A stretch of DNA of 64,000 nucleotides from Leptasterias polaris (lineage: Eukaryota; Echinodermata; Asteroidea; Forcipulatida; Asteriidae), in contig JAZGTN010000027.1 in the NCBI GenBank assembly GCA_037783415.1, positions 3,496,001-3,560,000 on the forward strand, read 5' to 3'. The translations under genes were made by a program, and so were the position numbers. The notes beneath the pieces are model-generated. The model was given only the letters and a program-made list of their open reading frames with translations, had not been told where the DNA came from and did no database searches. Shown here piece by piece: positions 1 through 10,969 of the stretch. Within the stretch, counting starts at the first letter, position 1, and every line of letters starts with the position of its first letter.

Positions 1-205
1 TTTGGCAGTACCTGCAAAGACGACTTCGGTCGCTATATCTGCCTGTGTCCATCTGGCTTCACCGGACTACACTGTGAGATTAATATTGATGACTGTGGAA
101 CATCAACACCCTGTGAGAATGGTGGCAGCTGTGTGGATGGTATAGGAACTTTCTCTTGTGAATGCCCACCAGGATTCTCAGGACAACTGTGTGAGCTTGA
201 AAAAG
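1..205 (+). CDS. EGF-like exon of a multidomain extracellular gene (partial at window edge)
   Basis: Reading frame 1 gives the end of one EGF repeat (C-x-C-P-S-G-F-T-G-x-x-C pattern) followed by a complete EGF repeat. The second starts NIDDC and holds C-V-D-x4-F-x-C-x-C, the calcium-binding and Asp/Asn-hydroxylation signature. The exon ends with AAAAG followed by GTAAAT, a good donor, and leaves one base of the next codon (phase 1). The gene continues upstream of the window. It is the first of seven exons to about 6260 that I read as one gene: EGF, TSP1, sushi, two exons of unknown module, a C-P-S-G exon and GCC2/GCC3. This domain set recalls invertebrate SVEP1-like adhesion proteins, but no orthologue is claimed. 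The product is expected to be secreted or on the cell surface. Confidence 0.85.
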
Positions 206-1553
206 GTAAATAAATCAAGCACAAATGTTTGTATTTTAGAATCTATAATTCACTGTCGGCATCTACTGGAAATTTCACATGAAGATTGACAAGTATCTAG
301 AAATATACATAAATTATGATTTTCAGAAACAATCTTTCGCACCCTTCAAAACAACTTTGAAAACTTTGTTGTTTGTTGAGTGTGCATATTGCAGAAGCAA
401 CAGTTCTCCCAGTGCCAAGATTTCCAGAACTCCTAAACACAAAACTTCCCTAAGCATATGAATTGTTGCCTCCTAGAATCACATCAACCACCATATTATT
501 CACCTGTAGCCAGAGCCATGACATTTTGGGAATAGAAATTTTGCTTTTGCGACTACAAAGTTATGAAAGTCCCTTTCATAAACTCTTAGAACCACACACC
601 TCCCCCCACCCCCCCCACACAGACGGAAAAATGCATCCTTGTGGAGCACTCTTTTGTTCTTTCCTTTGTCCCTGCACTTAACAGTTTCCCATAGACTTTG
701 TACACAAATTTCCTTGTGGAGCACCCCGGTCTTTAGAAATTCCATGTGGAGTCCTTTTGTTTTCCCTTTTTTGTTTTGTCCTTGGTCTCCAGAAGGTACC
801 GAAAGTGAGAGACCACACACACACACAGCTCTGTGTTACACTCACTGTGTGGACATTCCTTTGTTCTATACACTGAGGAAAATCCTATTCCTCATCACTG
901 AAAATAACACTGTGTGGACAAGTGTAAGTCCACATAGTGTTTTAAGTCCCTCTTTTGTTAAAACACACACACATGTAAACACCTGGAATCGGGGACCTCC
1001 AATTATCCCACTTTTGTTTTTGGCAACCTGTTGTCTTTTGTTATAGGTCCCCGGTTTGTGTATATCTACCCACACTACTGAACAATCAAAAATAAATGTA
1101 AAATCTCACCAATTCAAAAGTTCATCAATCATTATTTTGGTACTTGTATTAAAGGTACTTCATTTGTAAAATGCATTTCTTTCAGTTATGTTATGCACTG
1201 TATCAAATTCCTCTTGTTGTTATAACTAAAACTTAATAGAAGCATTCTTAAAGTATCTGCAGACATTTATTTTAAACAGCCACAGCCCAAAGATAATGCC
1301 TTCATTTTGATTGTTTTCTATATTTTATAACGCATCCAGCAGAGCAAATCAACTATTAAATTTAGATGTGGGAGGAAAACCCATACACTATTACTGTGAA
1401 AACCCACACAATTCTGTAAGGACTGCAAACCCAATCCACATGTAAGGCGCCGGCCCAAGGTGGGATTGGAGCCGGGATCTACAGAGGTGGATGTAGGGAC
1501 AGAAACCCACTAAGCCAATCTGATTCATGTTCTTTATTTCATCAATCTGACAG
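206..1553 (+). other. Intron between EGF and TSP1 exons
   Basis: Non-coding. Holds a CA/GT-rich stretch with repeated GTGGAGCAC and CTTTTGTT blocks (about 600-1075). Its end (about 1025-1075) resembles the reverse complement of 16440-16510, so it is an interspersed repeat. The SINE at 1355-1525 ends only about 30 bases before the acceptor. Confidence 0.6.
1355..1525 (-). mobile_element. tRNA-derived SINE (antisense)
   Basis: On the minus strand there is a box-A-like TGGCTTAGTGGG, a box-B-like GGCTCCAATCCC about 45 bases on, and then a body with TGGGTTTTCCTCCCACATCT. That last block is a conserved-core type motif seen in deuterostome SINEs. The element ends close to the acceptor of the TSP1 exon. 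The family was not identified. Confidence 0.6.
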
Positions 1554-1724
1554 TTCATGGTGGGTTGACTGCATGGAGTGACTGGAGTGTCTGTAGTGTA
1601 TCCTGTAATGGTGGTACTCAGTCACATCAACGTACTTGTACCAACCCCCAACCAGCCCATGGAGGTAACCCTTGCGTTGGCCCTCTCACTGAAACCCAGC
1701 AATGCAAAACTGGACCATGCCCCA
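1554..1724 (+). CDS. Thrombospondin type-1 repeat exon
   Basis: Flanked by CTGACAG acceptor and CCCA/GTAAGT donor; 171 nt, phase 1 at both ends. It encodes one TSP1 repeat with W-S-D-W-S-V-C, then C-S-V-S-C-N-G-G, and the closing C-V-G-P...C-K-T-G-P-C. All six expected cysteines are visible. TSP1 repeats bind glycosaminoglycans and extracellular partners, and the WSxW motif is usually C-mannosylated. A symmetrical single-domain exon is typical of exon shuffling. Confidence 0.9.
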
Positions 1725-2637
1725 GTAAGTCACCTTAGCAGATTTTCCTGAATTCAAGATTGATTAGTAATCTGTATATAGTTTTCTGAATATTGCAAGG
1801 TCTTGACACTATCCTGTTCATGTCGGTGATGCAGTTTCATAGAAAATTCTTGGACTTGTCTGTCAGCTGTGTTTTACAAAGACTCAAGATCTTAAAGAAT
1901 TAAAAGTTTCTGATATAAGAAAAGCCTTTGAATAAATGAAATGATTAACTTTTGATAGATTACACATAAAAATATGGCAATTGTGGAGCTGTAAGCTACA
2001 GCAGGTATGTGCTACTGCTAGACTTGTCGACATGTCGTTAAATTTCTGTTGCGGTGATAATGAAAAAGCTCTCTCGCAATATCTTGCGTGACTGCTGCTC
2101 TGCGCGAGACTACTGCTCTGCGCGAGACTACTGCTCTCACGACTGGTCACATTTACGAAGAGTCAGCAGCCAGCAACTTCGCGCGAGAGCAGTCTGTATT
2201 ACGCTACCACCATGACTTGACAATCACTGCGACAAACAATTAATGACTTGTCCTCAAGTCTAGGTATGTGTATGAATGACGTATTGAGTCACCAGCAAGA
2301 AAGCCTAAAAGTGCTTTGAGTAATCTTATCTGAATTTGATGAAAAAATGGAGGTGTACCAAACATCCAGAATGTTTTTGTATTTTTCAGAAACATACACA
2401 AATATTGTGGAATACAAGGAACCTAGTCAGTGAAACTTCCATCAGAAAATAAACAAGTTTATAAATTTTTTGATTTTCAGAGATTTGTTTTTTAGATAGG
2501 GGGAAAATTTTACCTAGTTGTCACTGACCTGGACCATGGGAACAAACAAATAACAAACAAATATGAATATATTTTGGGCTTGTTACGAGTGAGATAACAT
2601 TCTAACGCATTCATTCTGTAACCCTGTATCATTTCAG

Positions 2638-2841
2638 GCTGTAAGATCTTGACACACCCGTTCAATGGAGAGCTACACTGTGAGACTGTTGGTTTAGAGC
2701 AGAATTGTACCATCTCATGCCTCAAAGGCTATGCTTTCAGCAGGGCTGTTCTGCGAGCTTATCGCTGTGGTCCATCTACCAACTACCAGTGGTCTCATGA
2801 ATCAGATGCAGACCCAAGAGTGAACTTCCCTAAGTGTACAG
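2638..2841 (+). CDS. Sushi/CCP-like exon
   Basis: 204 nt, phase 1-1, after TTTCAG and before ACAG/GTTGGT. The frame reads SCKILTHPFNGELHC, then C-T-I-S-C-x-x-G-Y near the middle, and ends in Y-x-W, F-P-K-C. This is the cysteine and G-Y/W spacing of a sushi (complement control protein) module, although the loop between the third and fourth cysteines is unusual. Same reading phase as the neighbouring exons. Confidence 0.8.
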
Positions 2842-3022
2842 GTTGGTCAATCTTTCCCAGTGACAAAATATTTCAGAAACTGGAGAAAAAAAACCAGTAT
2901 GTCCTCAATTCACCAGGGTTGACAACTCTTCATTCCTTCAATTAATAGGTTGTATTTTGGACAGGTAAATTTCCACATTCTGTATTTGGCTTTGTACTGT
3001 AATGATTGTGCCTTTCTTACAG

Positions 3023-3204
3023 ACTACAAACCACCAAGCAAGTTTGCCATGGAGATGGTCTTAGAATATGACAACCTTGTGTGTGACGGAATCAATGTGG
3101 CCAAGGATAACATGGTATATCAGCAAGTCAGTAATGCAGTTACATCCAGTGTCAACTCTATCAAGTGTGTCAAGGACAATAGTTGCTCTGTCAAGCAGTC
3201 TGAG
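3023..3204 (+). CDS. Unrecognised extracellular module, first exon
   Basis: Acceptor TTCTTACAG, start phase 1, donor TGAG/GTGTGT, end phase 0. It encodes about 61 residues beginning DYKPPSKFAMEMVLEYDN with three cysteines. It continues in frame into the exon at 4543, forming one module between sushi and GCC2/GCC3. I do not recognise the fold. Its downstream half carries a dibasic cleavage site. Confidence 0.65.
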
Positions 3205-3571
3205 GTGTGTAATTGCAGGAGGAATTAGAGTCCAATAAGCGTTATTCTGCTTCTGCTTAAATGGAGCCACTCTCTGCACAATGCCAACACATGCAATAGA
3301 AGTACATCAAGACCCTTGTCATCCATTCTTAGACAACTAAGGCGGATGCATTATTAGTTAATATTGTTCCCATTCAGATGTCATTTGGAATTCCTGAATA
3401 GAAATTAGACTGTAAAAAATAATCTTTTAAGCATTGAGTTGTCGTGAAATTAGGCCCCTACTACAACACTTGTATTGTGGTCTCTGGTTTTGAAAATGTT
3501 TTCTTTCATCAAGTTTGGTTCCTTTTTCTAAACATTTGTTTTATTGTTATTCATGTTAATAAAGGAATAAA

Positions 3572-3687
3572 AGAGGTCTTAAGCGGCTATTTAAAACTGG
3601 CAGGGTCGTGGCCAACGAACCAAAGGCGAGGTCCTTTATCGCAAGGCAACAACCCTGCAGGGTTTTAAATGGCCATTTAAGTCTGAG
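3572..3687. repeat. Hairpin MITE-like repeat in intron
   Basis: The left arm (CTTAAGCGGCTATTTAAAAC, then GGCAGGGT) is mirrored by ACCCTGCAGGGTTTTAAATG and GCCATTTAAG on the right, with a central loop of about 30 bases. The palindrome is imperfect. It carries no coding sequence. Confidence 0.55.
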
Positions 3688-3919
3688 TCACCGCTGTTTT
3701 ATTCCCACTCATGAATACTTTTCCGTTAAAAACATCCAAAAACCTTTAAAATTTAATATCAAATCTGACATTTTAGCTCAGATCGCCTTGATATTGCCTT
3801 GAATTTTTTGTCCATGTTGAGAGCAAAGTAGCTTAAGTTTCAAACTATTGCACGCAAGGAGCCAAATATGTGACCTTTCAACTTGAATGAGGCTATGAAA
3901 TTTGCGCGCTCCGTGCAAT

Positions 3920-4365
3920 CATCTAATAGCGCCCTCTTTTGACTAAACTTTCCCAGGCAATGTTCAAACAGTCCTCAACATGCTTATATTTCAAAGTATA
4001 CCTTTGGTTTTTGAAACCGTTTGATTGTTTTAATCTTATATAAATGTAGATATATACAATAAAACTAACCTGTGAAAATTTCACTTCAAAAGGTGGTCGC
4101 GTTTTTGAGATATCGCCCCAAAACCGGAGCGAAGAATAATCCCTATAGAAGTACACAATCTGAGAAACGTTTCTTACAGAAACGTTTTTCAGATTCAAAT
4201 TTTGAGGCAAAACCAGATATCTTTTTACATAACCACATTGCTTCAAAGTGAAATGATTCTCAAAATGCTTTATACTATCGAAAGCTGCTGTACTTTTTAC
4301 CACGTAAGTTTTTATTGCCATTCATTTTCAAAGTTTTTACCAAACTAAAGACCCTTTAAGCATGG
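3920..4365. repeat. Interspersed repeat, shared with 54870-55510
   Basis: Blocks such as GCACAATCTGAGAAAC-like, CGTTTCTTA, ACCAAGTAAGTTTTTAT-like and ATAGCGCCCTCTTTTGA recur at 54980-55130 and 55484-55500. The family is unidentified, and the end ACTAAAGACCCTTT looks like a terminal motif. Confidence 0.45.
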
Positions 4366-4542
4366 CCACATGATCTCCTCTTGACCAATCAAAATGGATA
4401 AACTGTCCCTGGCAATTGTGAATTGAAAATAAAATATGATGTAGGTAGCCATAGCCTATGTAGGTAGCCATAGCCTATATGGCTGCATTGGAGAAGTTGA
4501 TGTAGTTGCTCATGGTGCAAGATGGATTTGTATACCCCTCAG

Positions 4543-4684
4543 GTCATTGGCTGCAGTCCCTCAGAAGTTCTCCCTCAAAGCCGACGACGCAAACGATCAG
4601 TTGATGAGAATTGGATTAAAGTCAGCATCATATTGGAGCATGATGTACACATTTCACATACACACAACCTCACAAATGATCAAG
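4543..4684 (+). CDS. Unrecognised extracellular module, second exon with furin-like site
   Basis: Acceptor CCCCTCAG, donor CAAG/GTAAGT; start phase 0, end phase 1. The peptide starts VIGCSPSEVLPQSRRRKRSV. R-R-R-K-R/S is a strong proprotein-convertase consensus, so the mature protein may be cut here while the halves stay linked by disulfides. The donor matches the consensus exactly. It joins in frame to the exon at 5554. Confidence 0.7.
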
Positions 4685-4798
4685 GTAAGTACATTTGGAG
4701 CTGGTCTTATGAGCATGTAACTAGTGCCGTTAAAATAATACATAAAGCATGGGATTAATGGTGATGAGGTCAAGCAAGGTCCGGCTACCTGTCACCCA

Positions 4799-4912
4799 CA
4801 GAGTTTACCAATGGTTTGGGTGTTGAGTTTACCAATGGTTTGGGTGTTGAGTTTACCAATGGTTTGGGTGTTGAGTTATCCAATGGTTTGGTTGATGAGT
4901 TCACCAATAATC
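4799..4912. repeat. 24-bp minisatellite, left part
   Basis: About 4.5 units of GAGTTTACCAATGGTTTGGG plus TGTT. The same array continues after the SINE at 4913-5330. Open frames across it are repeat artefacts. Confidence 0.9.
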
Positions 4913-5330
4913 ATAATATTAGTGGCTTCTTATATAGCGCTCATATCCGTCACTCAGTGACGCTCAAGGCGCTTCAACATTCAGTATTTTTCTGTAAGGT
5001 ATGTGGAGCTATGTTCTTGAAGTATGAGACCTATTCCTTTGCATAGCACCATGTAATGGTTTACAAGGTGTTGTGGCGCAATATGCAGCCAATCAAGCCA
5101 GGAACACCTGGGCGAACCCCATCTCTTTGAGATAAGTGCAATGGGATCTTTTACGTGCATTACACAACACATGGGACAAACGGCTTTACGTCCCATACGA
5201 AGGACAAAGCAATAATGGTTATAAGTGTCTTGCTGAAGGACACAAGTGTCACGACCTGGACTCGAACCCACACTCTGCTGAACAGAAACACCAGAGCTTG
5301 AGACCGTTGCTCTTATCCGCTCAGCAACGA
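4913..5330 (-). mobile_element. tRNA-Leu-related SINE inserted in the minisatellite
   Basis: Read on the minus strand, the head (about 5330 to 5245) resembles tRNA-Leu with a CAA anticodon: GCTGAGCGGATAAGAG, CTCAAG in the anticodon loop, then GTGGGTTCGAGTCC as box B. A body of about 300 bases follows, ending AGCGCTATATAAGAAGCC and an AT-rich tail. A second copy lies at 54045-54470. CCAAT flanks both sides and could be a short target duplication. Confidence 0.75.
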
Positions 5331-5462
5331 CATGCCAATGGTTTGGGTTTTGAGTTTACCTATGGTTTGGGTGTTGAGTTTACCAATGGTTTGGGTGTTG
5401 AGTTTACCAATGGTTTGGGTGTTGAGTTTACCAATGGTTTGGGTGTTGAGTTTAGTAATGGT
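5331..5462. repeat. 24-bp minisatellite, right part
   Basis: About 5.3 units of the same 24-bp unit as 4799-4912, split from it by the SINE. Confidence 0.9.
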
Positions 5463-5553
5463 GTTGAAACTGATGAGGAAAGATCCATTTATTCTTTACG
5501 TTATTGTATTCCTTTTAATGAGTTCCTTTCAATTATTTCCTTTCAATGACCAG

Positions 5554-5757
5554 TGGCAAATCATAGCAGTTCTGTGATTGCTATCAGTGAGCTTGAGGAT
5601 GGTGCAACTTATCTTGTGAACCAGACAGTGGCTGGTCACTTTGCCATCAGCATTGACAGTGACACATATGATATTGACACCAATAAGTCTTCAAGCTTTG
5701 GTGTGCCTGTGTGCCCATCGGGAACAGTTCGAGTTGGTACTGAGGATGCACGATGTG
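5554..5757 (+). CDS. Extracellular exon leading into GCC2/GCC3
   Basis: 204 nt, phase 1-1, acceptor GACCAG, donor TGTG/GTAAG. The frame ANHSSSVIAISELEDG runs to VCPSGTVRV and ends in C. The C-P-S-G-T plus a cysteine two residues before the next exon fits the start of the cysteine pattern that precedes GCC2/GCC3 (ephrin-receptor-like) repeats. Three N-x-S/T sequons support extracellular location. Confidence 0.75.
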
Positions 5758-6096
5758 GTAAGTTCTACAGTTTTAATCTCCTGGTTAACATTTCCTCTAT
5801 ACAAAGATCGAGGAACAGATTGCACTGAAATGCATGCTTAAAATCCCCTGTTTTAAGTATTGATGCAAAGTAATAAACATGTTTTGTTTGTTTTTGTCTA
5901 ATTGTTTAAAATAACAGCACTTAAGATAGCTAAGAGTACGGTGTACTTCCTGGGAGTTAACTTTCAAGTCCACACAATGTATTAATTATAATTTGTACAG
6001 AAATGTTGCTTTCTCAATGTGAAATGCATGTTTTTATTTCATGAAGCATGTATTCAAAATAATGTAAAATGTTGTTTGATTTTGTCTTTCTACCAG

Positions 6097-6260
6097 TTCC
6101 TTGTTATTCTGGTACATTTGATGATGGAGACGCTTGCCGAGAGTGTCCCTCTGGAACCTACCAGTCACATAAGGGCGCAACACGCTGCCACATCTGCGGA
6201 CGAGGATTTACCACTTTGTATACTAGATCAGTCCTCAAAGAGGATTGTGTCCGTCTGTAG
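6097..6260 (+). CDS. GCC2/GCC3 (ephrin-receptor-like) exon, probable gene end
   Basis: After TTTCTACCAG the frame reads VPCYSGTFDDGDACRECPSG, then T-Y-Q-S-H-K-G-A-x-x-C-H-I-C. This is a textbook GCC2/GCC3 repeat (C-x2-G-T-F, C-x2-C-P-x-G-T-Y-Q, G-A-x2-C-x2-C). It ends ...KEDCVRL with TAG at 6258-6260. Either this is the natural terminus, or a weak donor (TGT/GTCCGT) carries on to exons I could not find. The first AATAAA downstream is at 6819. Confidence 0.75.
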
Positions 6261-8530
6261 TGGACCACCTGAGGGCCACTCAGGTTGCTGTGTCTGAATT
6301 CTGGAACTTATCACTCCTAAAGACTGTGCAAGTCTCATGTAAATTCTAACTAACTCTTGTGTAATTGAGTTCATGTAAAAATGTGGAGGAATCAAAAGCG
6401 TACACATTGAACTGATTGCAATGTTAGAATACACACAAGACTTGCGCAGAGTATCATTATATTAATTATTTGATCATATCAGTAAATGTAAACTATGCAA
6501 GGTAACAAGAAAATAACAGAATGATTATACAAATATTAAGAACAAGAAATTAACCCAAGCATCAAGGTCTTAAAGGCAAACAAATTTGCACAAACACTTG
6601 CACAGAACCACCCCTGGGCTTCAGTCCCAGCTATACCACTTGCCATTTCTTGCACTATTCCTTTGGGTACCTTGGTTGACTCATTGTACATAAATCACAA
6701 TCCATTACCACATTTCAAACACCTTCATTGTATAGAATTTGAATGTGAAAACTGAGGGTGTCGTTGCTTAGCCTAACAAATAATGTAATGAACCTTAAAA
6801 ATAGTTGAAAATGTGTGGAATAAATTTGCCAAACATTGTTAAAGCAAGTGAATTACTTGTTACATTGGCTTTATGTTTCCTGAACAAATTTATGCCCTGT
6901 TTGTGAATTAAATACTAAACATAAATAACACTTCGTGTGAAACGCATAGACCCTAAAGAGGTGACAATGGGGGTTGTTGTGGATGACATCAAAAAGCTTT
7001 AAAATGTTCACAAATTTCTGTCCACCTCTTTTGAAAAGCTATGACAAACTGTCGACAAACTGCAAAAAACTGGCTGCCGCCAAATTATGCCCTGCAAACA
7101 AGATCTGTGATTGGTGAAAAAAAACATCTCCTGCACTGATTGGTTAATTAACTGCAATGTGATTGGCTGATTTTGGATCATCCGATTTTGGCTAACCATA
7201 CCAGACCTTGAAACCCAGTTTGCCCCACAATTTACTATAGCAAAACACCCTCTATACTTGCCTATACACTGTACACACAATTTGCTTGCAATTTGATTAG
7301 CTTCAAGTTTGTTTACAGGACCCTTGATTTGCTAAACTGCTCCACATAAAATGAAATGGAACACAGTGTCACCTGCACAGTGTGTACTTTGTGTGCTAGG
7401 ACACACAACTGCACATACATAGATGCATAGCAATACAACCTTCCCATGTATCCTTCTTCATATCTATTCTATTTTACGTTATGTAACTGTTCTGTTTTGA
7501 ATTTGCGTAGAAAAATCTATTATACAAATAATATTAATATTGACAAGTACATGTACCTTAGCTTTAAGCAGAAAAACCTGGTATTGTGCAGAGTGCGGGT
7601 TTGTGAGCCATAAAAGTATGCAGACTTTTCTGAGTAGAATGTTTTTGATTAAACATTTAGGTAGGCCTATACAATACAAACCTATTTTTATATAAATATT
7701 TTTGAATTTATGCAGAGTATTTTGAGCCGCTATAGGTCTCATACATGAACTGAGCAGGTTTTTGGGGCCAGTCCGTTTGATTGCTGCTCAATTTTTTTTT
7801 TAAGGAAGTAATCATATGAATTAATTTAGGGCTAAACTTTTCAAGAAAGGACATTTTTGAACAATCCTCTTTTGATAAATTAAGGATCTTAAATTTTCAA
7901 GATTACTTGTTTTGGTAAACACATAATCGTTAAATCAAATAAGGTGATGAAAGTTAAAGAAATGGTTTTGATAAACACATAATTACGACCAAATTAGGTT
8001 GTTGCGTTTTCAAAAAATCAGAGAATGAGGGTTGCATTTTTTTTCAGGAATTTGAACTCGTGAAGTTCATACCAACTTTTGTTTTGAATGACAATGTCGT
8101 TTTATTACTAAGTTTTTAAGAGCATAATGTTATGTGTTATCGTGTATCATGCTATATAGTGTTTATTTAAAACAGGTGCAAGAAGTTTGATTAAAGAGGT
8201 AAAGTTGCAAGGTAATTGTTAAAATGTTGGTCGGTGTCAAATTCCTGTACCCCTTGGATGGTAGTTGAATACACAGGGAGCTCGTTGCAACACTCTACCC
8301 ACCTAAACCTATTTTTGTTAACCTAAACTCAAACCTTTGGAGGTTTCATCAAACTAGTCACGTTTTAGTGAAAAATCCTTTTAAAAACTGTCTCTATTTT
8401 GTCAAGAATTTTTGTTTGCTTTTAATTGATTACATTTTTATTTCTGGAACGGAAGCGTCAAGGGACATGACGCAACAATAGGCCTACAAGTGAAATTGAA
8501 TATCCGTTTTGATTTGCGAACGATTTCACG
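6261..8530. other. Intergenic or 3'UTR, no gene seen
   Basis: AT-rich, no exon-like frames. AATAAA at 6819-6824 is a possible poly(A) signal for the gene ending at 6260. No recognisable repeat. Confidence 0.6.
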
Positions 8531-8539
8531 CAAATTAGA

Positions 8540-8990
8540 ACTAGGCGAATAGGTTTTAATAGGTTGCTTATTAGCTGTTCCGACCTAGCTGTCGGAACAG
8601 CTCTTGTTTTCGTCGAGATTTTCTTATTCTTTGTTTCCGCCTAAATCCCATAGCATTTGCACACGTTTTTTGTATACACGTAATATCCTAGAGCGTAACA
8701 CGAAAGAGTGAGATAATTATATAAAATTGAAGCATAGTAAATAAACTTAACTCTAAATGTAATAAATGTTAAAATTCTTAATTAATTAGCCACTTAACAG
8801 CGAGGTGAACATTTAATTAGCCAACCTTGTTAGCACCATATCTCAAAAAGTATATCCCCGATCGTCAAACTTTTTTCAGTTAAGCACTTGTCTTGTAATG
8901 TAGATGTGCCTTTTAGCCTAACATTCTCCGTCACGTCATCATGACGTCAGTCGTAGGCGTTTTTTCTTTTAGTGTACAAAACACAAACGT
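8540..8990. repeat. Interspersed repeat with perfect 12-bp hairpin
   Basis: AGCTGTTCCGAC and GTCGGAACAGCT flank a 6-base loop (8573-8602). The following sequence (CGGAACAGCTCTTGTTTTCG, then ATATCTCAAAAAGT...TCAAACTTTTTTCAGTTA) matches modules at 14365-14880, so both are one repeat family. Confidence 0.6.
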
Positions 8991-9144
8991 TTTGGTGACG
9001 TTTAGGTGATTCAAAACACAACCGTGGCTACAACGCTGTGCTTTTTTGATTAGGTCCAGTCACCTACCTTTGTTTGGTTACTCTGGAATTCGGATCGGGT
9101 ATTGTGAAAGCCTGTTAGTCCGTGGGCTACCCCCACCCACCCCG

Positions 9145-9267
9145 CCCTGCACCCCCCTGGGGATTTTTGGAGACAACTATTTTTGACCATATTACTTTTG
9201 AAATCTGGTTGTCTGCAAAAAATCCTGGTGGTGGGTAAGACCGTGAGGGCGCTGTTTTCAAGATGGC
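9145..9267 (+). repeat. Left inverted repeat bracketing the LINE cluster
   Basis: The 30 bases 9145-9174 (CCCTGCACCCCCCTGGGGAT plus TTTTGGAGAC) are the exact reverse complement of 13424-13453. GGTGGGTAAGACCGTGAGGG and CGCTGTTTTCAAGATGG further in also match the right copy imperfectly. Confidence 0.8.
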
Positions 9268-9469
9268 CCCCAAAATACCACTAAATGGCATAATTGAGCC
9301 CCCAATTAAATCAGGCTAATATCTTTACATTTCTTGATTTGTAGTGAGAATAATACTACAGAGCTGTTGAACTAAAGTATATTTAGATTTTTATTATTTT
9401 CAAAATGGTGGCACTAGAAGTCACTCGAGTAAAGTAGTAAGTAGGCATTTCCCCTTCCCATGTGTTGCC

Positions 9470-10900
9470 TCTGCTCTCTGCTTTTCTCAATTAGTTGACG
9501 TAGAGTGAATATTACATTGATGGTGGTTCTATCAGCTCTGTACCCTGACTGAGATTTGGTTACATGACCTATTGGAGGCGTTGTAGCAAGATGTCAGCAA
9601 AACATTTATCTACAACGCTCAGTAGATAGATACCTCTGTGTACATAGTTGTCACACAAATACTTGGCTCCTTTCTCGTAGAGAATCAACATGTTAGCAAT
9701 CTTGAGGTCGGTAGGGATGTTCTTATGCAACATATCATTGAAGATTTTGCATACATGTAGGTGCCTAAATCATGACATCTCCTCCATATTACGGGAAAGC
9801 TCTATTTCAGAAAGAGGCTAACATAAAACATCCTTTTCGTCTGGCAACTCACATCTGTTATCTCCATGTAATGCCTTTTCCAAACAGTGGAGTTAATTGG
9901 ATTATGCACAAAACATAAAAAAGTAGCGCTGCTGACTGCCCCAGGCAAACTTACTGCTCATCCATTAAGTTTAATGACCCAAGTAATTCAATGTACATTC
10001 CCACTAAATAAGTGAAAATACTCGGAAGTTATTTAATGGAGCTTTCCGGTAATGCATTTTTAATGTTTCAGGGGGTATGCCATCTGGTCCAGGGCTTCTC
10101 TTAAAACTTCGTCTATTTTATTGACTCGATTACCTCAGCCAGTGTTGGTCCTGTTCCTAGGTCATGAATTACCCAGGACCTGAATGTTGCCACTGCAGGT
10201 TGGTTTAGAAGAGTAGAAAAATGTTCCATCAATCTGGCTTTGATGTCTCTGGGGGAGGTCGGAAGTTTGCCAACAGTGGTGATGGGATGAGAACTTGGAC
10301 CATATATATCATGTTGAGTGATGTGTAGAAGTCGCGATAGTTTTTCCTCTGTGCAAACTTCTCAACTTTGTCTGCTCTGTCTTGGAACCAGTTGTTTTTT
10401 AGGTCATGGATTCAACTTCGTAGTTCAGCTCTGTCAAGTTGAGGGTTCATAGCTGCGTCGTATTAATTTTGTAAGTTGATGAGCTGAACCTGGTGGTCAT
10501 CGTATGGTGAAAAATCTGCACTTTGTGATAAGCAGCCTATGGTCTGTGAAGCAGTTTGCACTCCGAAGCATGCGGGTGACGCAAATGTTATTGAGTGCAT
10601 CGGCCGGCATTCGCAAGGATGTGATCTACATGTATCTGATGCCATTGCTTGGATCTTATAAGCTGCCATGTTCTCATTAAATTGTTTTTCAATCTGAACA
10701 GTATCCCATTGACAGTCAGCTTCGATTGGGTACACATATTTAGCAGTAGCAGGCTGTTAGAATTCAGCTTTCCTACACCATGTCTGCCAAATACACCAGG
10801 CCAAACTACTCATTCTCTTCCAACTCGTGTGAAGTCTGCAATCACAATCATTTTACCTTTGGTCTTAGAGATGGTGCAATTAAATAAAAGGCTTCTTTTT
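9470..10900 (-). pseudogene. Decayed RTE-like LINE (endonuclease, linker, RT start)
   Basis: Minus-strand fragments in several frames, 5' to 3': an endonuclease-like stretch (10860-10500) with IVIADF, NGLLLLNMCTQSKLTV, RSKQWHQI; a linker (10450-10200) with NNWFQDRADKVEKFAQRKNY, IYGPSSHPITTV and EHFSTLLNQP; and an RT opening near 9560-9480 resembling ESQ-G-[YF]-R-x-x-R-T-T-I-N-V-I-F. Endonuclease followed by that IYGPS linker is characteristic of RTE-type LINEs. Many stops and shifts make it non-functional. The RT catalytic part is missing. Confidence 0.7.
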
Positions 10901-10969
10901 CATCATCTCGTCTCTGCATTGTTGATGCATAAACACTGCTAAAAGTCACACTTTTGCCAGATTGAAAAA

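Noticed and set aside
639..1046. 135-residue ORF in intron 1
   Set aside because: Lies in a low-complexity CA/GT-rich repeat with no domain.
3923..4321. 132-residue minus-strand ORF
   Set aside because: Lies inside the interspersed repeat shared with 54870-55510, where the frame is not maintained.
1..6260. Assignment as SCUBE or SVEP1 orthologue
   Set aside because: GCC2/GCC3 plus EGF fits both loosely, but TSP1 and the unknown module do not fit SCUBE, and no vWA, CUB or pentraxin domain is seen in the window.
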